Positions 1 to 10,300 are shown, numbered from the stretch's first letter. The stretch: 64,000 nucleotides of DNA from Candidatus Kapaibacterium sp. (GCA_026390695.1 JAPLFL010000088.1:1-64000), one strand, 5' to 3'. A program made the numbers and translations. The notes: a model not told the origin generated them from the letters alone.

Positions 1-201
1 GACGAAGCTCTTGCACAGGCTTATCTGTTTCAGAGCGAATTAATCGTTGATCAAACTGCTTTTACGGCTGCTTTGCCTTCGTTTGCGCCGCCTTTTGCAG
101 CCGATTTCCTTGATGATATCGAAGCTGCGGACGCTATTCCGGCGGGTGAAGTCGATTTGAACCAACAAGCGCTGCATACTTCGGAGGTTGAAAGCATATA
201 A
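1..201 (+). CDS. 3' end of an unidentified protein (partial)
   Basis: An open frame enters from the left edge and ends at TAA 199-201, immediately followed by a second stop (TAG). The visible 66 residues are rich in Ala, Asp, Glu, Phe and Pro with a hydrophobic stretch in the middle (AALPSFAPPFAADF) and an acidic end. The codons are noticeably richer in G+C than in the genes that follow. I do not recognise a family. No Shine-Dalgarno or start is visible because the gene begins outside the window. Frame 1 is read because it is open from base 1 to the double stop. Confidence 0.55.
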   Translation, partial: DEALAQAYLFQSELIVDQTAFTAALPSFAPPFAADFLDDIEAADAIPAGEVDLNQQALHTSEVESI

Positions 202-212
202 TAGCTGACTTG

Positions 213-234
213 AGGAAGTAGAAATTGACTTCCT
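213..234 (+). terminator. Possible hairpin after the left-edge gene
   Basis: AGGAAGT (213-219) pairs with ACTTCCT (228-234) around an 8-base loop, 11 bases after the stop of the left-edge gene. No clear T-run follows, so termination is only a suggestion from position. Confidence 0.3.
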
Positions 235-303
235 TAACTAAATAGTCAATGACATATAAAAAAAAACCAACCACTTTTTCTAAGGATGGAATGAAATAAA
301 AAT

Positions 304-325
304 CCCCTCAACCGCAAAAGAGGGG
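304..325 (-). terminator. Possible hairpin, better as a leftward terminator
   Basis: CCCCTC (304-309) pairs with GAGGGG (320-325). Read leftward the stem is followed by ATTTTTATTT, as in an intrinsic terminator; read rightward there is no T-run. No leftward gene is visible in this window that would use it. The rest of the gap 202-483 is AT-rich and presumably holds the pirin promoter; I see no clear promoter boxes. Confidence 0.3.
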
Positions 326-483
326 AAGTGGAGATTTTCTAAGATTGTCACAAGGAAGTTGGCTTGATGTAATAATAAATTTAAATTTTTTGCAATATTT
401 TTATCAATTGTTAAAATGAAAAAGATTATTAAACGTCATTACTATGTAAGTAAATTTGATATAAACTTTTTTAATATAAATCA

Positions 484-1194
484 ATGATAAAAAATATATT
501 CCGTGCCGATTCTCGTGGTCATTTTGATTACGGTTGGCTTAAAACATACCATAGCTTTAGTTTTTCTAATTATTTTGATTCGTCAAGGGTTCATTTTGGA
601 GCGCTGAGAGTTGTTAATGATGATTTTATTCAGGCTGGAACGGGTTTTGATACTCATCCTCATGAAAATATGGAGATCATTACAATTATTCTGACGGGTT
701 CAATCAAACACAGAGATAGTACTGGAACGGAAGAGATATTAACAGAAAATGAAGTTCAGATTATGTCTGCAGGACGAGGGGTCAGACACTCGGAATTTAA
801 TCCTTCTGATGAAGAAGACCTGACTCTTTTCCAGATTTGGATTCTTCCGGAACAAAAGAATATTGATCCTCGGTATGATCAGAAGAAATTTAACCCCGCC
901 GATAGGAAGAATAAATTTCATTTGCTTGTTTCTCCTAAAAATAGCACAGATCATCTTTTCATTAATCAACAAGCGTTTCTGTCACGAGCTGATTTTGATG
1001 CAGGTACAGAGATAAATTACGAACCATATAATAGTTTAAACGGAACTTTTATTATGGTAATAAGTGGTAATGCAGTAATTGATGGTGAAGAATTAAACCC
1101 ACGTGATTCTATATCGGTTGGCAGAAGCAATTGCATACCAATTAAAGCAGATACGGATGTTGAATTATTAATTATTGAAATACCATTAAATTAA
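484..1194 (+). CDS. Pirin family protein (bicupin)
   Basis: This 236-residue protein has the pirin layout: an N-terminal cupin with the metal-binding set H58, H60, H102 and E104 (motifs DTHPHENME and GRGVRHSE) and a second, degenerate C-terminal cupin that ends in a short beta-rich tail. The N-terminus carries the family signature of a basic start followed by DYGWLKTYHSFSF. Bacterial pirins of this YhhW-like type are cytosolic iron-binding proteins; some show quercetin dioxygenase activity in vitro, and the physiological substrate is generally unknown. Length is normal for the family. The next gene starts 6 bases after the stop, so they are probably co-transcribed. The upstream leader is AT-rich with no strong ribosome-binding site, which is common in this bacterial group. 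Confidence 0.9.
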   Translation: MIKNIFRADSRGHFDYGWLKTYHSFSFSNYFDSSRVHFGALRVVNDDFIQAGTGFDTHPHENMEIITIILTGSIKHRDSTGTEEILTENEVQIMSAGRGVRHSEFNPSDEEDLTLFQIWILPEQKNIDPRYDQKKFNPADRKNKFHLLVSPKNSTDHLFINQQAFLSRADFDAGTEINYEPYNSLNGTFIMVISGNAVIDGEELNPRDSISVGRSNCIPIKADTDVELLIIEIPLN

Positions 1195-1200
1195 GTAAAT

Positions 1201-3381
1201 ATGAATTCTTACTCTTTTAGTTTCGGTGCTTCTTGGATATTATTAGTTTTACTATTAATTATAGCTCTTGGAATAACTTTATACACATATAAAAATACGG
1301 TTCCGGAGATTGCTCAGTCAAAGAAGAATTTATTGATTATATTAAGAACAATTGCAATTGGTCTATTGCTTTTTATTATTTTCGATCCGGTGCTTACAAT
1401 GATCGGAGGTTCAACAGAGCCGCCAAGACTTGCTGTGTTAATAGATAACTCGCTATCTTGTGCTACTAATGATGCAGCCGGAAGCAGGAAAGAAGAGCTG
1501 TTTAAAGCTATAAAAGGATCTGATTTCATTAGTTTAGATCAGAAAAATACAAAGATTTGCTTTTTCGATTATGAACTTAAATTCCCAACTAAATTTTCGA
1601 TAGATTCATTTAGTCAAAATGGTCAAATGACTGATATATCCAAAGCAATTCGTTGGGCAAGGAATAATTCAGAAGAAGATAATATCAGATCAATATTATT
1701 AATTAGTGATGGCGCTTTCAATTCAGGTATAAATCCGGTTTATGAGGCTGATGAATTTGCAAAACCCATATATGTTATCGGGATCGGAGATACTAACGAC
1801 CCGAAAGATTTAAGTATTCAATCTCTTGTAACCAATGAAGTGATTTACCTTGAGAATCAAGTTCCGGTTAATGTGAACTTTAAAATATCCGGATATGAAA
1901 AAGCAGAAGTAGCAATTGATTTGCTTGATAATGGAAATAAAATAGCTGAACAGAAAGTGAATATATCACCGGAAATGCAGGATTATTCCGTTATTTTTAA
2001 TTATATGCCTAAACAAGACGGTATTCATAAAATTTCAGCAAAAGCTAATGAGTTATCAGGTGAACTTACTACCAAAAACAACCAGATTTCCGAATTTGTT
2101 AATGTTTTGAAAAATAAAAGAAAAATAGTAATTCTTGCAGGAGCACCAAGTGCGGATTTAAGCTTTTTCCGTTCCACTGTTTCCAAGGAAAAAGGCGTTG
2201 AGGTTAAAGTATTTATTCAGAAGAAAGAAGCTGAATTTTATGATCCAGCACCTACTATCCAAGATTTTAAAGAAACCGATGTTTTTGCATTAATTGGATT
2301 TCCAATTTCATCAACATCGGCAAATGTTCTTCAAATGCTAAAAACTGAATTGAATGCAGGGAAATCTCTTATTTTTATTCCTTCAATTTCAACCGATTAT
2401 TCTAAATTAAATCCCTTAGAAAATTATCTTCCTTTCTCCGTTGTTAGTTCCAATCCACAGGAAATGCTTGCTCAGGCAGACGTTAAACCTCAGGCAACCG
2501 TAAATCACATTCTAAGGATAAACGGTAACGATGATGATGCAAAGCTTTGGAATCAATTACCTCCACTTTTTCATACTGAAACTTTTGTTCGCCCTAAACC
2601 AGAAAGTGAAATTCTTGCAAGTATGAAAGTCAACGGAGTATCATTGAAGGAACCTTTAATTATTATGCGCGATTTTCAGGATAAAAAATCACTTGCTATT
2701 ATGGGTTATGGCTTGTACCGTTGGAAATTATTCGGTTATGCATTAGAAAAATCAAAGGGCAAAGAAGAAACTACCGATTTATTTGCAACATTACTGCAAA
2801 ATTCTGTTCAATGGCTTTCTGTTACCGATAAGAATAAAAATGTAAAAATTAAAACAGGGAAATTACATTATTCAAGTAATGAAAAAATTGATTTTTATGC
2901 TCAGGTTTATGATGCAGCCTATACACCAATCGAAAATGCCTACGTAAGTCTAAAAATTAACGGTGGCAAGGAACAGCGTGAAATAGCTTTAAATTCTATT
3001 GGTAATGGACGATATACGGCTGCAATAGATCCTTTGCCCGAAGGTGATTATGCTTTTTCAGGTTATGCAAAAGTAAATGAAAAAGATATTGGTAATGATA
3101 ATGGACGTTTTAGTGTTGGAGAATTACCTTTAGAGTATCAAAATCTTAAAATGAATGTCCAGCTTTTAAGATCAATAGCCGAACGCAGTGGAGGGAAATT
3201 CTATTTAGCGAAAGACGCTTCCATGTTTTTAAAGGATTTGAAAGCTAATTCAAACTTTTCCGAACGTGGAGTGACAAAAAGGAATGAAATTGTATTCAGG
3301 AGTTTTTCAATAATATTAATAATTGTAATTATATTGTTTTCTTTAGAATGGTTTTTAAGGAAAAAATTTGGTATGATTTAA
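1201..3381 (+). CDS. Membrane-anchored VWA-domain protein
   Basis: The 726-residue protein begins with two hydrophobic segments (about residues 10-28 and 43-62), continues with a von Willebrand A-like region (about 75-210, LAVLIDNSLS at the start and SILLISDG later), then a long extracytoplasmic region that includes a glutamine-amidotransferase-like fold (KIVILAGAPSADLSF, about residue 305 onward), and ends with one transmembrane segment (about 702-719) and a basic tail. This architecture matches the large Bacteroidota VWA membrane proteins related to the BatA/BatB neighbourhood, whose exact role is unsettled. The first MIDAS aspartate motif reads DNSLS, close to the canonical DxSxS. It sits between pirin and a lipoprotein gene with 6- and 13-base gaps, so an operon is likely. 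Confidence 0.75.
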   Translation: MNSYSFSFGASWILLVLLLIIALGITLYTYKNTVPEIAQSKKNLLIILRTIAIGLLLFIIFDPVLTMIGGSTEPPRLAVLIDNSLSCATNDAAGSRKEELFKAIKGSDFISLDQKNTKICFFDYELKFPTKFSIDSFSQNGQMTDISKAIRWARNNSEEDNIRSILLISDGAFNSGINPVYEADEFAKPIYVIGIGDTNDPKDLSIQSLVTNEVIYLENQVPVNVNFKISGYEKAEVAIDLLDNGNKIAEQKVNISPEMQDYSVIFNYMPKQDGIHKISAKANELSGELTTKNNQISEFVNVLKNKRKIVILAGAPSADLSFFRSTVSKEKGVEVKVFIQKKEAEFYDPAPTIQDFKETDVFALIGFPISSTSANVLQMLKTELNAGKSLIFIPSISTDYSKLNPLENYLPFSVVSSNPQEMLAQADVKPQATVNHILRINGNDDDAKLWNQLPPLFHTETFVRPKPESEILASMKVNGVSLKEPLIIMRDFQDKKSLAIMGYGLYRWKLFGYALEKSKGKEETTDLFATLLQNSVQWLSVTDKNKNVKIKTGKLHYSSNEKIDFYAQVYDAAYTPIENAYVSLKINGGKEQREIALNSIGNGRYTAAIDPLPEGDYAFSGYAKVNEKDIGNDNGRFSVGELPLEYQNLKMNVQLLRSIAERSGGKFYLAKDASMFLKDLKANSNFSERGVTKRNEIVFRSFSIILIIVIILFSLEWFLRKKFGMI

Positions 3382-3394
3382 ATCGGAGTAAATT

Positions 3395-4099
3395 ATGGTA
3401 AAAAGTATCTTGTCATTAAATATTATTATTTGTGTAATATTATTAAATTCATGCGCCGGATATATATATTCGCCAACAATCAATCTTCCACCCGAACCAA
3501 TGAAAAAAGGCGAAACACACATTTCGGCTGCGTTTGAAACTATGCCAAAGGTTAATGCGGATTGGTATCACAGAACAACAAATGCGGTATGGGTAGGAGC
3601 TAAATATGCAATTGATAATAATGTTACACTTCAGGGTCGCTTTTGGACAAATCTTCCATTCACATCCGATGATTTGAATGGTCTGCCGATTAAATATCAT
3701 ATTTTTAATTACACTGGTTTTTCCTTATCATCAATTATTATGTTAAAAAAATCCGAAACATTAAGTTATGCTATTATTCCTGCTTATTCTCAGGTGTTTG
3801 ATATGGGGGTGAGTAAAGGTCAGGCTTTTGCTCTATATTTTGCGGCATGGCTGCCACAATTTTATATTTTAAAACCATATACTTCATTCGGAACAGGTTA
3901 CGGCTCAGGCCATTTTCTTAAAAATCAAGATGGGTTCGGATTATCGTATCATTTGGGATTTAATTCGGAAATAATAAAAAATCTAAACCTCGTTTTTGAA
4001 TCTTATTTGCTTTGGCAAAGAAACATGAATGCTAATGTTAATGAATTAATCCCCGGAATCAGTACAGGTTTATCTTTTAATACTGACATATTCAATTAA
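3395..4099 (+). CDS. Predicted lipoprotein, beta-strand rich
   Basis: The 234-residue product starts with a lipoprotein signal peptide: MVKS, a hydrophobic core, then the lipobox LNSC with the modified cysteine at residue 20. The mature part alternates polar and hydrophobic residues and is rich in aromatic residues and glycine (for example FGTGYGSGHF), as in small outer-membrane barrel-like proteins. I do not recognise a specific family and give no function. A GGAG-type ribosome-binding site precedes the ATG. It lies 13 bases after the VWA protein and 11 bases before the NFACT gene. Confidence 0.7.
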   Translation: MVKSILSLNIIICVILLNSCAGYIYSPTINLPPEPMKKGETHISAAFETMPKVNADWYHRTTNAVWVGAKYAIDNNVTLQGRFWTNLPFTSDDLNGLPIKYHIFNYTGFSLSSIIMLKKSETLSYAIIPAYSQVFDMGVSKGQAFALYFAAWLPQFYILKPYTSFGTGYGSGHFLKNQDGFGLSYHLGFNSEIIKNLNLVFESYLLWQRNMNANVNELIPGISTGLSFNTDIFN

Positions 4100-4110
4100 T
4101 CCGGAGTATT

Positions 4111-5739
4111 TTGGTACGACATATATATACACTTGAAAAACTAATTCCTGAACTTAATTCTCTTGTTGGTTTTCAGCTTTCGGAGTGCTTTAGTCAGGAT
4201 AAAGACTCTTGTGTAATGTGTTATGATAATGGTAACAGACTTGACTATCTTTACATTTCAGTTGAAGCAAATAATTCCTATTGTTATTTAATTTCAGATT
4301 TCCACCGTCAAAAAAGAAACAGCGCTGATGTTTTCAATTTATTAATCGGAGAAACGCTGCAAAATGTTGAGCTGATAAAACATGACAGAATCATCAGATT
4401 TACATTTATTAATTCAATCCTGTATATACGTCTTTATGGAGGCTCACAGAGCGCAATAATAGCATGTTCAACTGATGGAAAAATTATTGATAGTTTGAAT
4501 TTGGAGGGTGGTATATCCGGCGTTAAAAATTTAAGGATTGATATTTTTGAATGTCTGGAAGCAAAATTAACAAATTTTTCAGAAATGCCAGAAGATTTAC
4601 TTCTTTCAAAAGCTTTGAAAAATTCAGAATATTTATTGGGGGTTTACTATACTCAGGAACTGTTATTAAGGCTGAAATTTGAGGATTGTCCTATTAATAA
4701 ACTTGAAAGCCAGCAAATAGTACAAATTGAAAGCGAAGCAGAAAAGATACACAGTGAGTGCCTTAATTCAAGGGAATACTATTTATTAAAATCAAATTCT
4801 GGTGTTTTGATTCTTTCCCTGATTCCTTTGATCAATTATCCTGATTGCTATTACAAATCAGATAATTTAAGTGATTTGATCAGGCGTAAACATTCAATTT
4901 CTCATTCTGTCAAATCCTTCAGCCAGCGCAAAAATTCTATTATTCAGCAAATTAATAGAAAAATCAAAAGAATCTCTGCTACAATATTTCATACCAAACA
5001 AATACGTGAAACAGCATCAAAAGCAGATTATTATCGCTTATGCGGTGATTTGCTTTGCTCTCAGCCTGATCCGGGTGTGAAATCAATTGAATCCGTTAAT
5101 TTGGATGATTATGAAGGGAATAATATAATTATTAAACTTAATCCCCGTCTCAATTTGATTGAAAATAGCAAATTCTATTATGATAAATCTAAGAAAAGCC
5201 GAGCTGAATCTGAAATAAGAACTGCAAAACTACCTGAATTAGAGAATAATCTGAATAAATTATTAACTTTGAAAATGAAAATTGAAGAAACCCAAACAAT
5301 GAAACAATTGGATGAATTAAAAAAAGGGAGCTCTGAATCAAACTCAGATACGGATTTTGAAAAGATAGATCCAAGTAGTAAATATCGAGTCTTCGAGTTA
5401 TCCGACGGATTTTTTCTTTATGTAGGAAAAAGCGCTGCCAATAATGATGAACTCACAATGAAGTTTGCTAAACAAAATGATATATGGTTACACGCACGTG
5501 GCTCCAGTGGCTCTCATGCAGTCATTCGTGTGGATAAAGGAAAATCACCAACAAAAGCTATTATCCGCGAAGCTGCCGATATAGTAGCTTATTATTCAGG
5601 AGCCAGAAATGCTAAGTATGTACCAGTTGCATATTGTGAACGTAAATATGTCCGAAAACCTAAGGGTGCTGCAGTAGGAGCCGTGGTAATGAGCAGGGAA
5701 GATGTTGTAATGGCAGAACCAAAGCTGAAGGGTGCTTAA
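4111..5739 (+). CDS. rqcH: NFACT protein, RqcH/Rqc2-like ribosome quality control factor
   Basis: The 542-residue protein has the NFACT order: an N-terminal NFACT-N domain, a long central helical coiled coil (about 250-420), and a C-terminal NFACT-R (DUF814) domain (about 425-540, containing FFLYVGKSAANND, DIWLHARGSSGSH and RKYVRKPKGA). In RqcH, NFACT-N carries a conserved Asp-Arg pair needed to recruit tRNA-Ala for tailing of stalled nascent chains; here D92-R93 lies in a matching KHDRI context. The family was historically called fibronectin-binding protein A in Firmicutes, but a cytosolic ribosome rescue role is better supported. The start is a TTG at 4111, chosen because GGAG at 4103-4106 precedes it and no ATG or GTG lies nearby in frame. 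The stop is followed after one base by the ATG of pcm. Confidence 0.85.
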   Translation: MVRHIYTLEKLIPELNSLVGFQLSECFSQDKDSCVMCYDNGNRLDYLYISVEANNSYCYLISDFHRQKRNSADVFNLLIGETLQNVELIKHDRIIRFTFINSILYIRLYGGSQSAIIACSTDGKIIDSLNLEGGISGVKNLRIDIFECLEAKLTNFSEMPEDLLLSKALKNSEYLLGVYYTQELLLRLKFEDCPINKLESQQIVQIESEAEKIHSECLNSREYYLLKSNSGVLILSLIPLINYPDCYYKSDNLSDLIRRKHSISHSVKSFSQRKNSIIQQINRKIKRISATIFHTKQIRETASKADYYRLCGDLLCSQPDPGVKSIESVNLDDYEGNNIIIKLNPRLNLIENSKFYYDKSKKSRAESEIRTAKLPELENNLNKLLTLKMKIEETQTMKQLDELKKGSSESNSDTDFEKIDPSSKYRVFELSDGFFLYVGKSAANNDELTMKFAKQNDIWLHARGSSGSHAVIRVDKGKSPTKAIIREAADIVAYYSGARNAKYVPVAYCERKYVRKPKGAAVGAVVMSREDVVMAEPKLKGA

Positions 5740-5740
5740 A

Positions 5741-6394
5741 ATGAAAGAATTAAAGGATAATTACCGTGAGAAGCGAATCAATCTTATTAACGAATTAAGA
5801 CGCCATGAGGAACTTGATCCAAATGTACTTGATGCAATGCTGACAATCAAGCGGGAGTTTTTTATGAACCCCATTCATGCCAGCCGTGCTTATGATGATT
5901 CAGCTTTACCGATTGACTGCAATCAGACAATCTCGCAGCCTTATACGGTTGCGTTTATGACCTCACTTCTTAAAATTGAGCAGAGTATGAAAACATTAGA
6001 AATTGGTACGGGATCCGGTTATCAAAGTGCTGTTCTTGTGGCATTGGGAGCAAGGGTTCATACAATTGAACGGCATAGACAGCTTCACGAAAATGCAAAA
6101 AAACGCTTTGAAGAGCTCGGCTTGCAGATTATGACTTCGTGTGGTGATGGGACACTTGGTTGGAAGTTATATTCACCATATCAGCGGATTATAGTAACAG
6201 CAGCCGCACCGAATATCCCAGAAAAACTTAAACTTCAACTTGCTGTTGGAGGCAGACTGGTAGTACCTGTGGGTGATAAAGATACTCAGAAAATGTATCT
6301 TATTGAAAGGATCAGTGAATCAAACTTTCGGGAAACACCTAAACAATTTTTTAAATTTGTACCTTTAATTGGTGCTGATGGCTGGAAGGAATGA
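5741..6394 (+). CDS. pcm: Protein-L-isoaspartate O-methyltransferase
   Basis: PCM transfers a methyl group from S-adenosylmethionine to isoaspartyl residues in damaged proteins, starting their repair. The 217-residue product shows the family motifs: the QTISQPYTVAFMTSLL substrate-side motif, the SAM-binding motif I LEIGTGSGYQSAVL, and the IIVTAAAPNIPEKL and GGRLVVPVGD blocks. I chose the ATG at 5741 over a GTG at 5732 because AAGGG (5728-5732) sits 8 bases before the ATG, and the ATG then starts one base after the preceding stop. It appears translationally coupled to the RqcH-like gene, so two protein-quality functions sit together. The downstream gap holds dispersed repeats. Confidence 0.93.
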   Translation: MKELKDNYREKRINLINELRRHEELDPNVLDAMLTIKREFFMNPIHASRAYDDSALPIDCNQTISQPYTVAFMTSLLKIEQSMKTLEIGTGSGYQSAVLVALGARVHTIERHRQLHENAKKRFEELGLQIMTSCGDGTLGWKLYSPYQRIIVTAAAPNIPEKLKLQLAVGGRLVVPVGDKDTQKMYLIERISESNFRETPKQFFKFVPLIGADGWKE

Positions 6395-6542
6395 AAAGCT
6401 TCAAGTTTTGCTTTCACTTTAATTCATCCCAATTCAATCCTTATTATTGATGATTTAATAGCTCGAAAATTATAGAAACTGATAGTAGAATTTCTGATGA
6501 GTGATTATTTTTATTTGAATAAAATGTTTCCTACTTGAAGGC

Positions 6543-6821
6543 TGTCATTTGTGCGTATGCAGGAATCTCCTGATTGGCACTGGAAGGAGATTCCCGCATT
6601 CGAGACTGTGTGAAAACTACCTTTTCTTGTCATTTCTGCGAATGCAGGAATCCCCCCAATAGTAGCGCAGTCATTTGTCAGGATTCTGGATTATGAAGTT
6701 GTAACCGAAGGAGATTCCCGCAAGCGCGGGAATGACACGGAGGATGAAACTGTCATTCCTGTGTATGCAGGAATCTCCTGATTGGCACTGGAATGGGATT
6801 CCCGCATGCGCGGGAATGACA
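6543..6821. repeat. Cluster of dispersed inverted-repeat elements
   Basis: The 527-base gap between pcm and the efflux genes holds at least three copies of an element with arms of about 27 bases. Left arms (TGTCATT...GCAGGAATC) lie at 6543-6570, 6628-6655 and 6751-6778; right arms (GATTCCCGC...GGGAATGACA) at 6710-6737 and 6795-6821, with a truncated right arm from 6586. Copies 1 and 3 share almost the same 15-16 base spacer (TGATTGGCACTGGAA). The same arm occurs at 14465-14661 and 19322-19389. Such arms can fold into strong hairpins and resemble REP/MITE-like elements; translated they give the familiar IPAHAGI-type spurious peptide. The rest of the gap is AT-rich with no gene that I can support. 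Confidence 0.8.
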
Positions 6822-6921
6822 ATAATTCCTAATTCATTTATGAAATGATATAATATCAAAAATATTAATAATTAATTTATAAATTTACAATATTCAAATA
6901 AATATTATCGTCTAATTAAAA

Positions 6922-7236
6922 ATGAAAAATATAGCCGTCATTTATCTTGCAATATTGATTTTCTCTTTTCTCCATTCTGAATTAGGATTGATGAAGAATG
7001 AATGGGATGATTGTGCTAATCACGATATTTGCCTTGTTCTCGAAAATTCCGGTAAACCATCAAAAATTATTCAGATTCCGAATGTTCCGATTTTTTCTGT
7101 TTTTTTAATATCAGTTATATTGCTGGATGAAAGTCCTCATCCGGCTTTGATTAATTTAAAATTATTTGTATTAAATCCTCTCTCACTCTTCCTCAAAAGT
7201 AGATTAATCTTTCTTCTGCATACTATCCTTATTTAG
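6922..7236 (+). CDS. Small membrane protein upstream of metal efflux genes
   Basis: This 104-residue reading frame has a hydrophobic N-terminus that could be a signal or anchor (MKNIAVIYLAILIFSFLHS), a short polar middle with two cysteines and a histidine (DDCANHDIC), and one or two hydrophobic segments toward the C-terminus. It ends 103 bases before the efflux pump and on the same strand. Small Cys/His-containing membrane proteins are often found at the head of RND metal-efflux operons in this group, so a link to the pump is plausible but inferred. No strong ribosome-binding site is visible and I do not recognise a family. Confidence 0.45.
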   Translation: MKNIAVIYLAILIFSFLHSELGLMKNEWDDCANHDICLVLENSGKPSKIIQIPNVPIFSVFLISVILLDESPHPALINLKLFVLNPLSLFLKSRLIFLLHTILI

Positions 7237-7339
7237 ATTTAATTTATTTACACAATCTCTGAAGTCAAAAGCTCAACAAGCCTGACCAAAGAGTTAAAAA
7301 ATATTAAGAGAACTATTTCTAAACTTAAAGAAGGATTCT

Positions 7340-10300
7340 ATGTTTAATAAAATTATTGCTTATTCAATAAAAAACAAACTAATTATTGGAATTTTTACGA
7401 TTGCATTAATTTCTTTTGGAGTATATTCGTTGATAAATATTCCTATTGATGCAGTTCCCGATATTACTAATAATCAGGTACAAGTAATTACAGTGGCTCC
7501 TACTCTTGCATCTCAAGAGGCTGAACAGTTCCTGACTTATCCGATAGAAAAATCTATGGCTACCATTCCAAATGTGATTGAGCTTCGTTCAATCTCTCGA
7601 TTTGGATTGTCGCTTGTTACTGTTGTATTTAAGGATAATGTTGATATGTACTTAGCCAGGCAACTCGTCGCCCAGCAGATAAAAGAAGCTGAAGAGAATA
7701 TTCCTCACGGTATTGGCAGGCCAGAATTAGCACCTGTCAGTACTGGATTGGGAGAAATTTATCAGTATCTAATTCAAGTTAAAAAAGGTTATGAAAATAA
7801 ATATTCATTGACCGATCTTAGGACAGTTCAAGATTGGATAGTCAAACGTCAGTTGTTAGGAACTCCCGGAGTTGCTGAGGTCAGCTCTCTTGGTGGATTT
7901 ATTAAACAATATGAAGTGTCTGTAAATCCCGATCGGCTAAGGTCAATGAATACCTCGATAATTGAAATTTATAACGCACTTGAAAAGAATAATGAGAATA
8001 CTGGAGCCGCATATATTGACAAAAAGCCGAACTCATATTTTATCAGAGGTATGGGATTAGTGAGTTCACTAAAAGACATTGAAAAAATTGTTATAAAAAA
8101 TGTAAATTCTGTTCCTTTGCTGATCAAGGATGTGGCGACTGTTCGTATGAGTTGTTCGGTGCGTTATGGTGCCGTAACAAAAGACGGTACAGGTGAGGTT
8201 GTTGGTGGAATGGTTATGATGCTAAAGGATGAAAACTCAGGTCAGGTGATTGAACGTGTGAAAGAAAAAATTAAATTAATTGAAAAGAATTTACCTATAG
8301 GTTTGTATATTGAGCCTTTCATCGATCGTACTAACCTTGTTGACAGAACGATACGAACCGTTACAACAAATTTGATTGAAGGTGGACTGATAGTTATATT
8401 CGTACTTGTACTATTTCTGGGCAATATGAGAGCCGGATTGCTCGTAGCTTCTGTATTACCACTGTCAATGTTATTTACATTAACAATGATGTATTCGTTC
8501 GGAATATCAGGTAATCTGATGAGCCTTGGAGCGATAGATTTTGGATTAATAGTTGACGCTGCAGTAATAATAGTAGAAAGTATTGTTTTTCGATTAGAGC
8601 ATTATAAGGAAAAAGATAATTTATCTCAATCGGAAATGGATATTCATGTTTTTAAGTCAGCATCAAAAATACGTCAATCAGCATCTTTTGGTGAATTAAT
8701 TATCTTGATAGTATATCTGCCTATTTTAAGTTTAGTTGGTATCGAAGGGAAAATGTTCAGACCAATGGCTATGACTGTGGGTTTTGCGATAATCGGGGCA
8801 TTTATTTTGTCTTTAACTTATGTGCCTATGATGAGTTCAATTTTTCTCGATAAAAAATTATTAAACAAAAAACACATTTCCGATCAAATAATGAAATTTT
8901 TTCAAACGATTTATTCTCCATTATTAATTTTTGCATTAAAAAGAAAGGCAATTATCGTTGGAACAACTTTGATAATCTTAGCTTTATCGGTAATTGGATT
9001 TATCCGCTTAGGTGGTGAATTTATTCCAAGACTTGAAGAAGGTGATCTACTGATTTTGGGGAAAATTAAAGCTGGAAGTTCAATATCACAAACAATTGAA
9101 ACAAGTACAAAGATTGAAAAAATTCTAAAAAATAAATTTCCCGAAGTAAAATCCGCAGTATCCAAAATAGGAGTCGGAGAAATTCCAACCGATCCAACTC
9201 CGATGGAATCATGTGATATAGTTGTCTCACTTGAGCCTAAAAGCCTATGGAAATCAGCAAGTTCCTTAAATGAATTAATAGAGAAAATGCAAAAAGAATT
9301 ATCTGTTTTACCAGGTGCAAGTTATGAATTTTTACAGCCGATTGAAACTCGTTTCAGTGAATTAATGACAGGAACACGATCGGATATAGCTGTCAAAATT
9401 TACGGTGAAGATTTAAACCTTTTAACTGAAAAAGCTGAGGAAGCCAAAGCGATTATTCAGGATTTAAAAGGCATCGGTGATATTAAAGTGGAACAAATGA
9501 TTGGTTTGCCACATGTTCAAGTGAAGTTTAATCGTGATAAATTGGCTTTATATGGTCTGAATATCAAAGATTTGAGTGATGTGTTGAAGGCTGCATTTGC
9601 AGGAGCAAGTGCTGGTGTTATTTTTGAAGGTGATAGACGATTTGAACTTGTTGTTCGTCTTGATTCTTCTCACAGGCAAGAAATCTCAGATATTCGAGGT
9701 CTTTTTGTTCCATTAGCTTCCGGTGAACAAATCCCACTTGAACAAGTTGCCGATATTAATTATGAAGAAGGGCCACAGCAAATTGCTCGGGACGATGGTA
9801 AACGTAGAATAACCATCGGAATTAACGTAAGAAACAGAGATGTCCAATCTTTAGTCAGGGAAATTACTGAGAAAATCGAAAAGCAGTTGAAATTACCTGC
9901 TAATTATTACGTTACTTATGGCGGCCAGTTTCAGAATCTTGTAGAAGCAAATAAACGTTTAACTTATGCAGTACCTCTTGCTTTGATTTTGATTTTATTA
10001 ATATTATTTTTTACATTTAAATCTATAAGGGAAACACTGTTGATTTTTACTGCTATTCCATTTTCTGCAGTAGGTGGTATTGTTGCACTAAATATCAGAG
10101 AAATGCCGTTTAGTATTTCTGCCGGAGTTGGTTTTATAGCATTGTTTGGGGTCTCTGTTTTAAATGGAATTGTACTCATTTCGCATCTGAACAGCTTGGA
10201 AAAAGCGGGTTATGATGATTTATATAATAGAATAATAAAAGGAACGAAAGATAGACTCAGACCGGTATTGATGACTGCTTTTGTTGCTTCATTCGGATTT

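Noticed and set aside
4111-5739. Fibronectin-binding adhesin
   Set aside because: No signal peptide; NFACT domains and the Asp-Arg pair point to ribosome quality control; the older name is by homology only.
6671-6859. Minus-strand gene with IPAHAGI-type peptide
   Set aside because: It is the translation of the inverted-repeat elements; no ribosome-binding site, and the element is found in several non-coding gaps.
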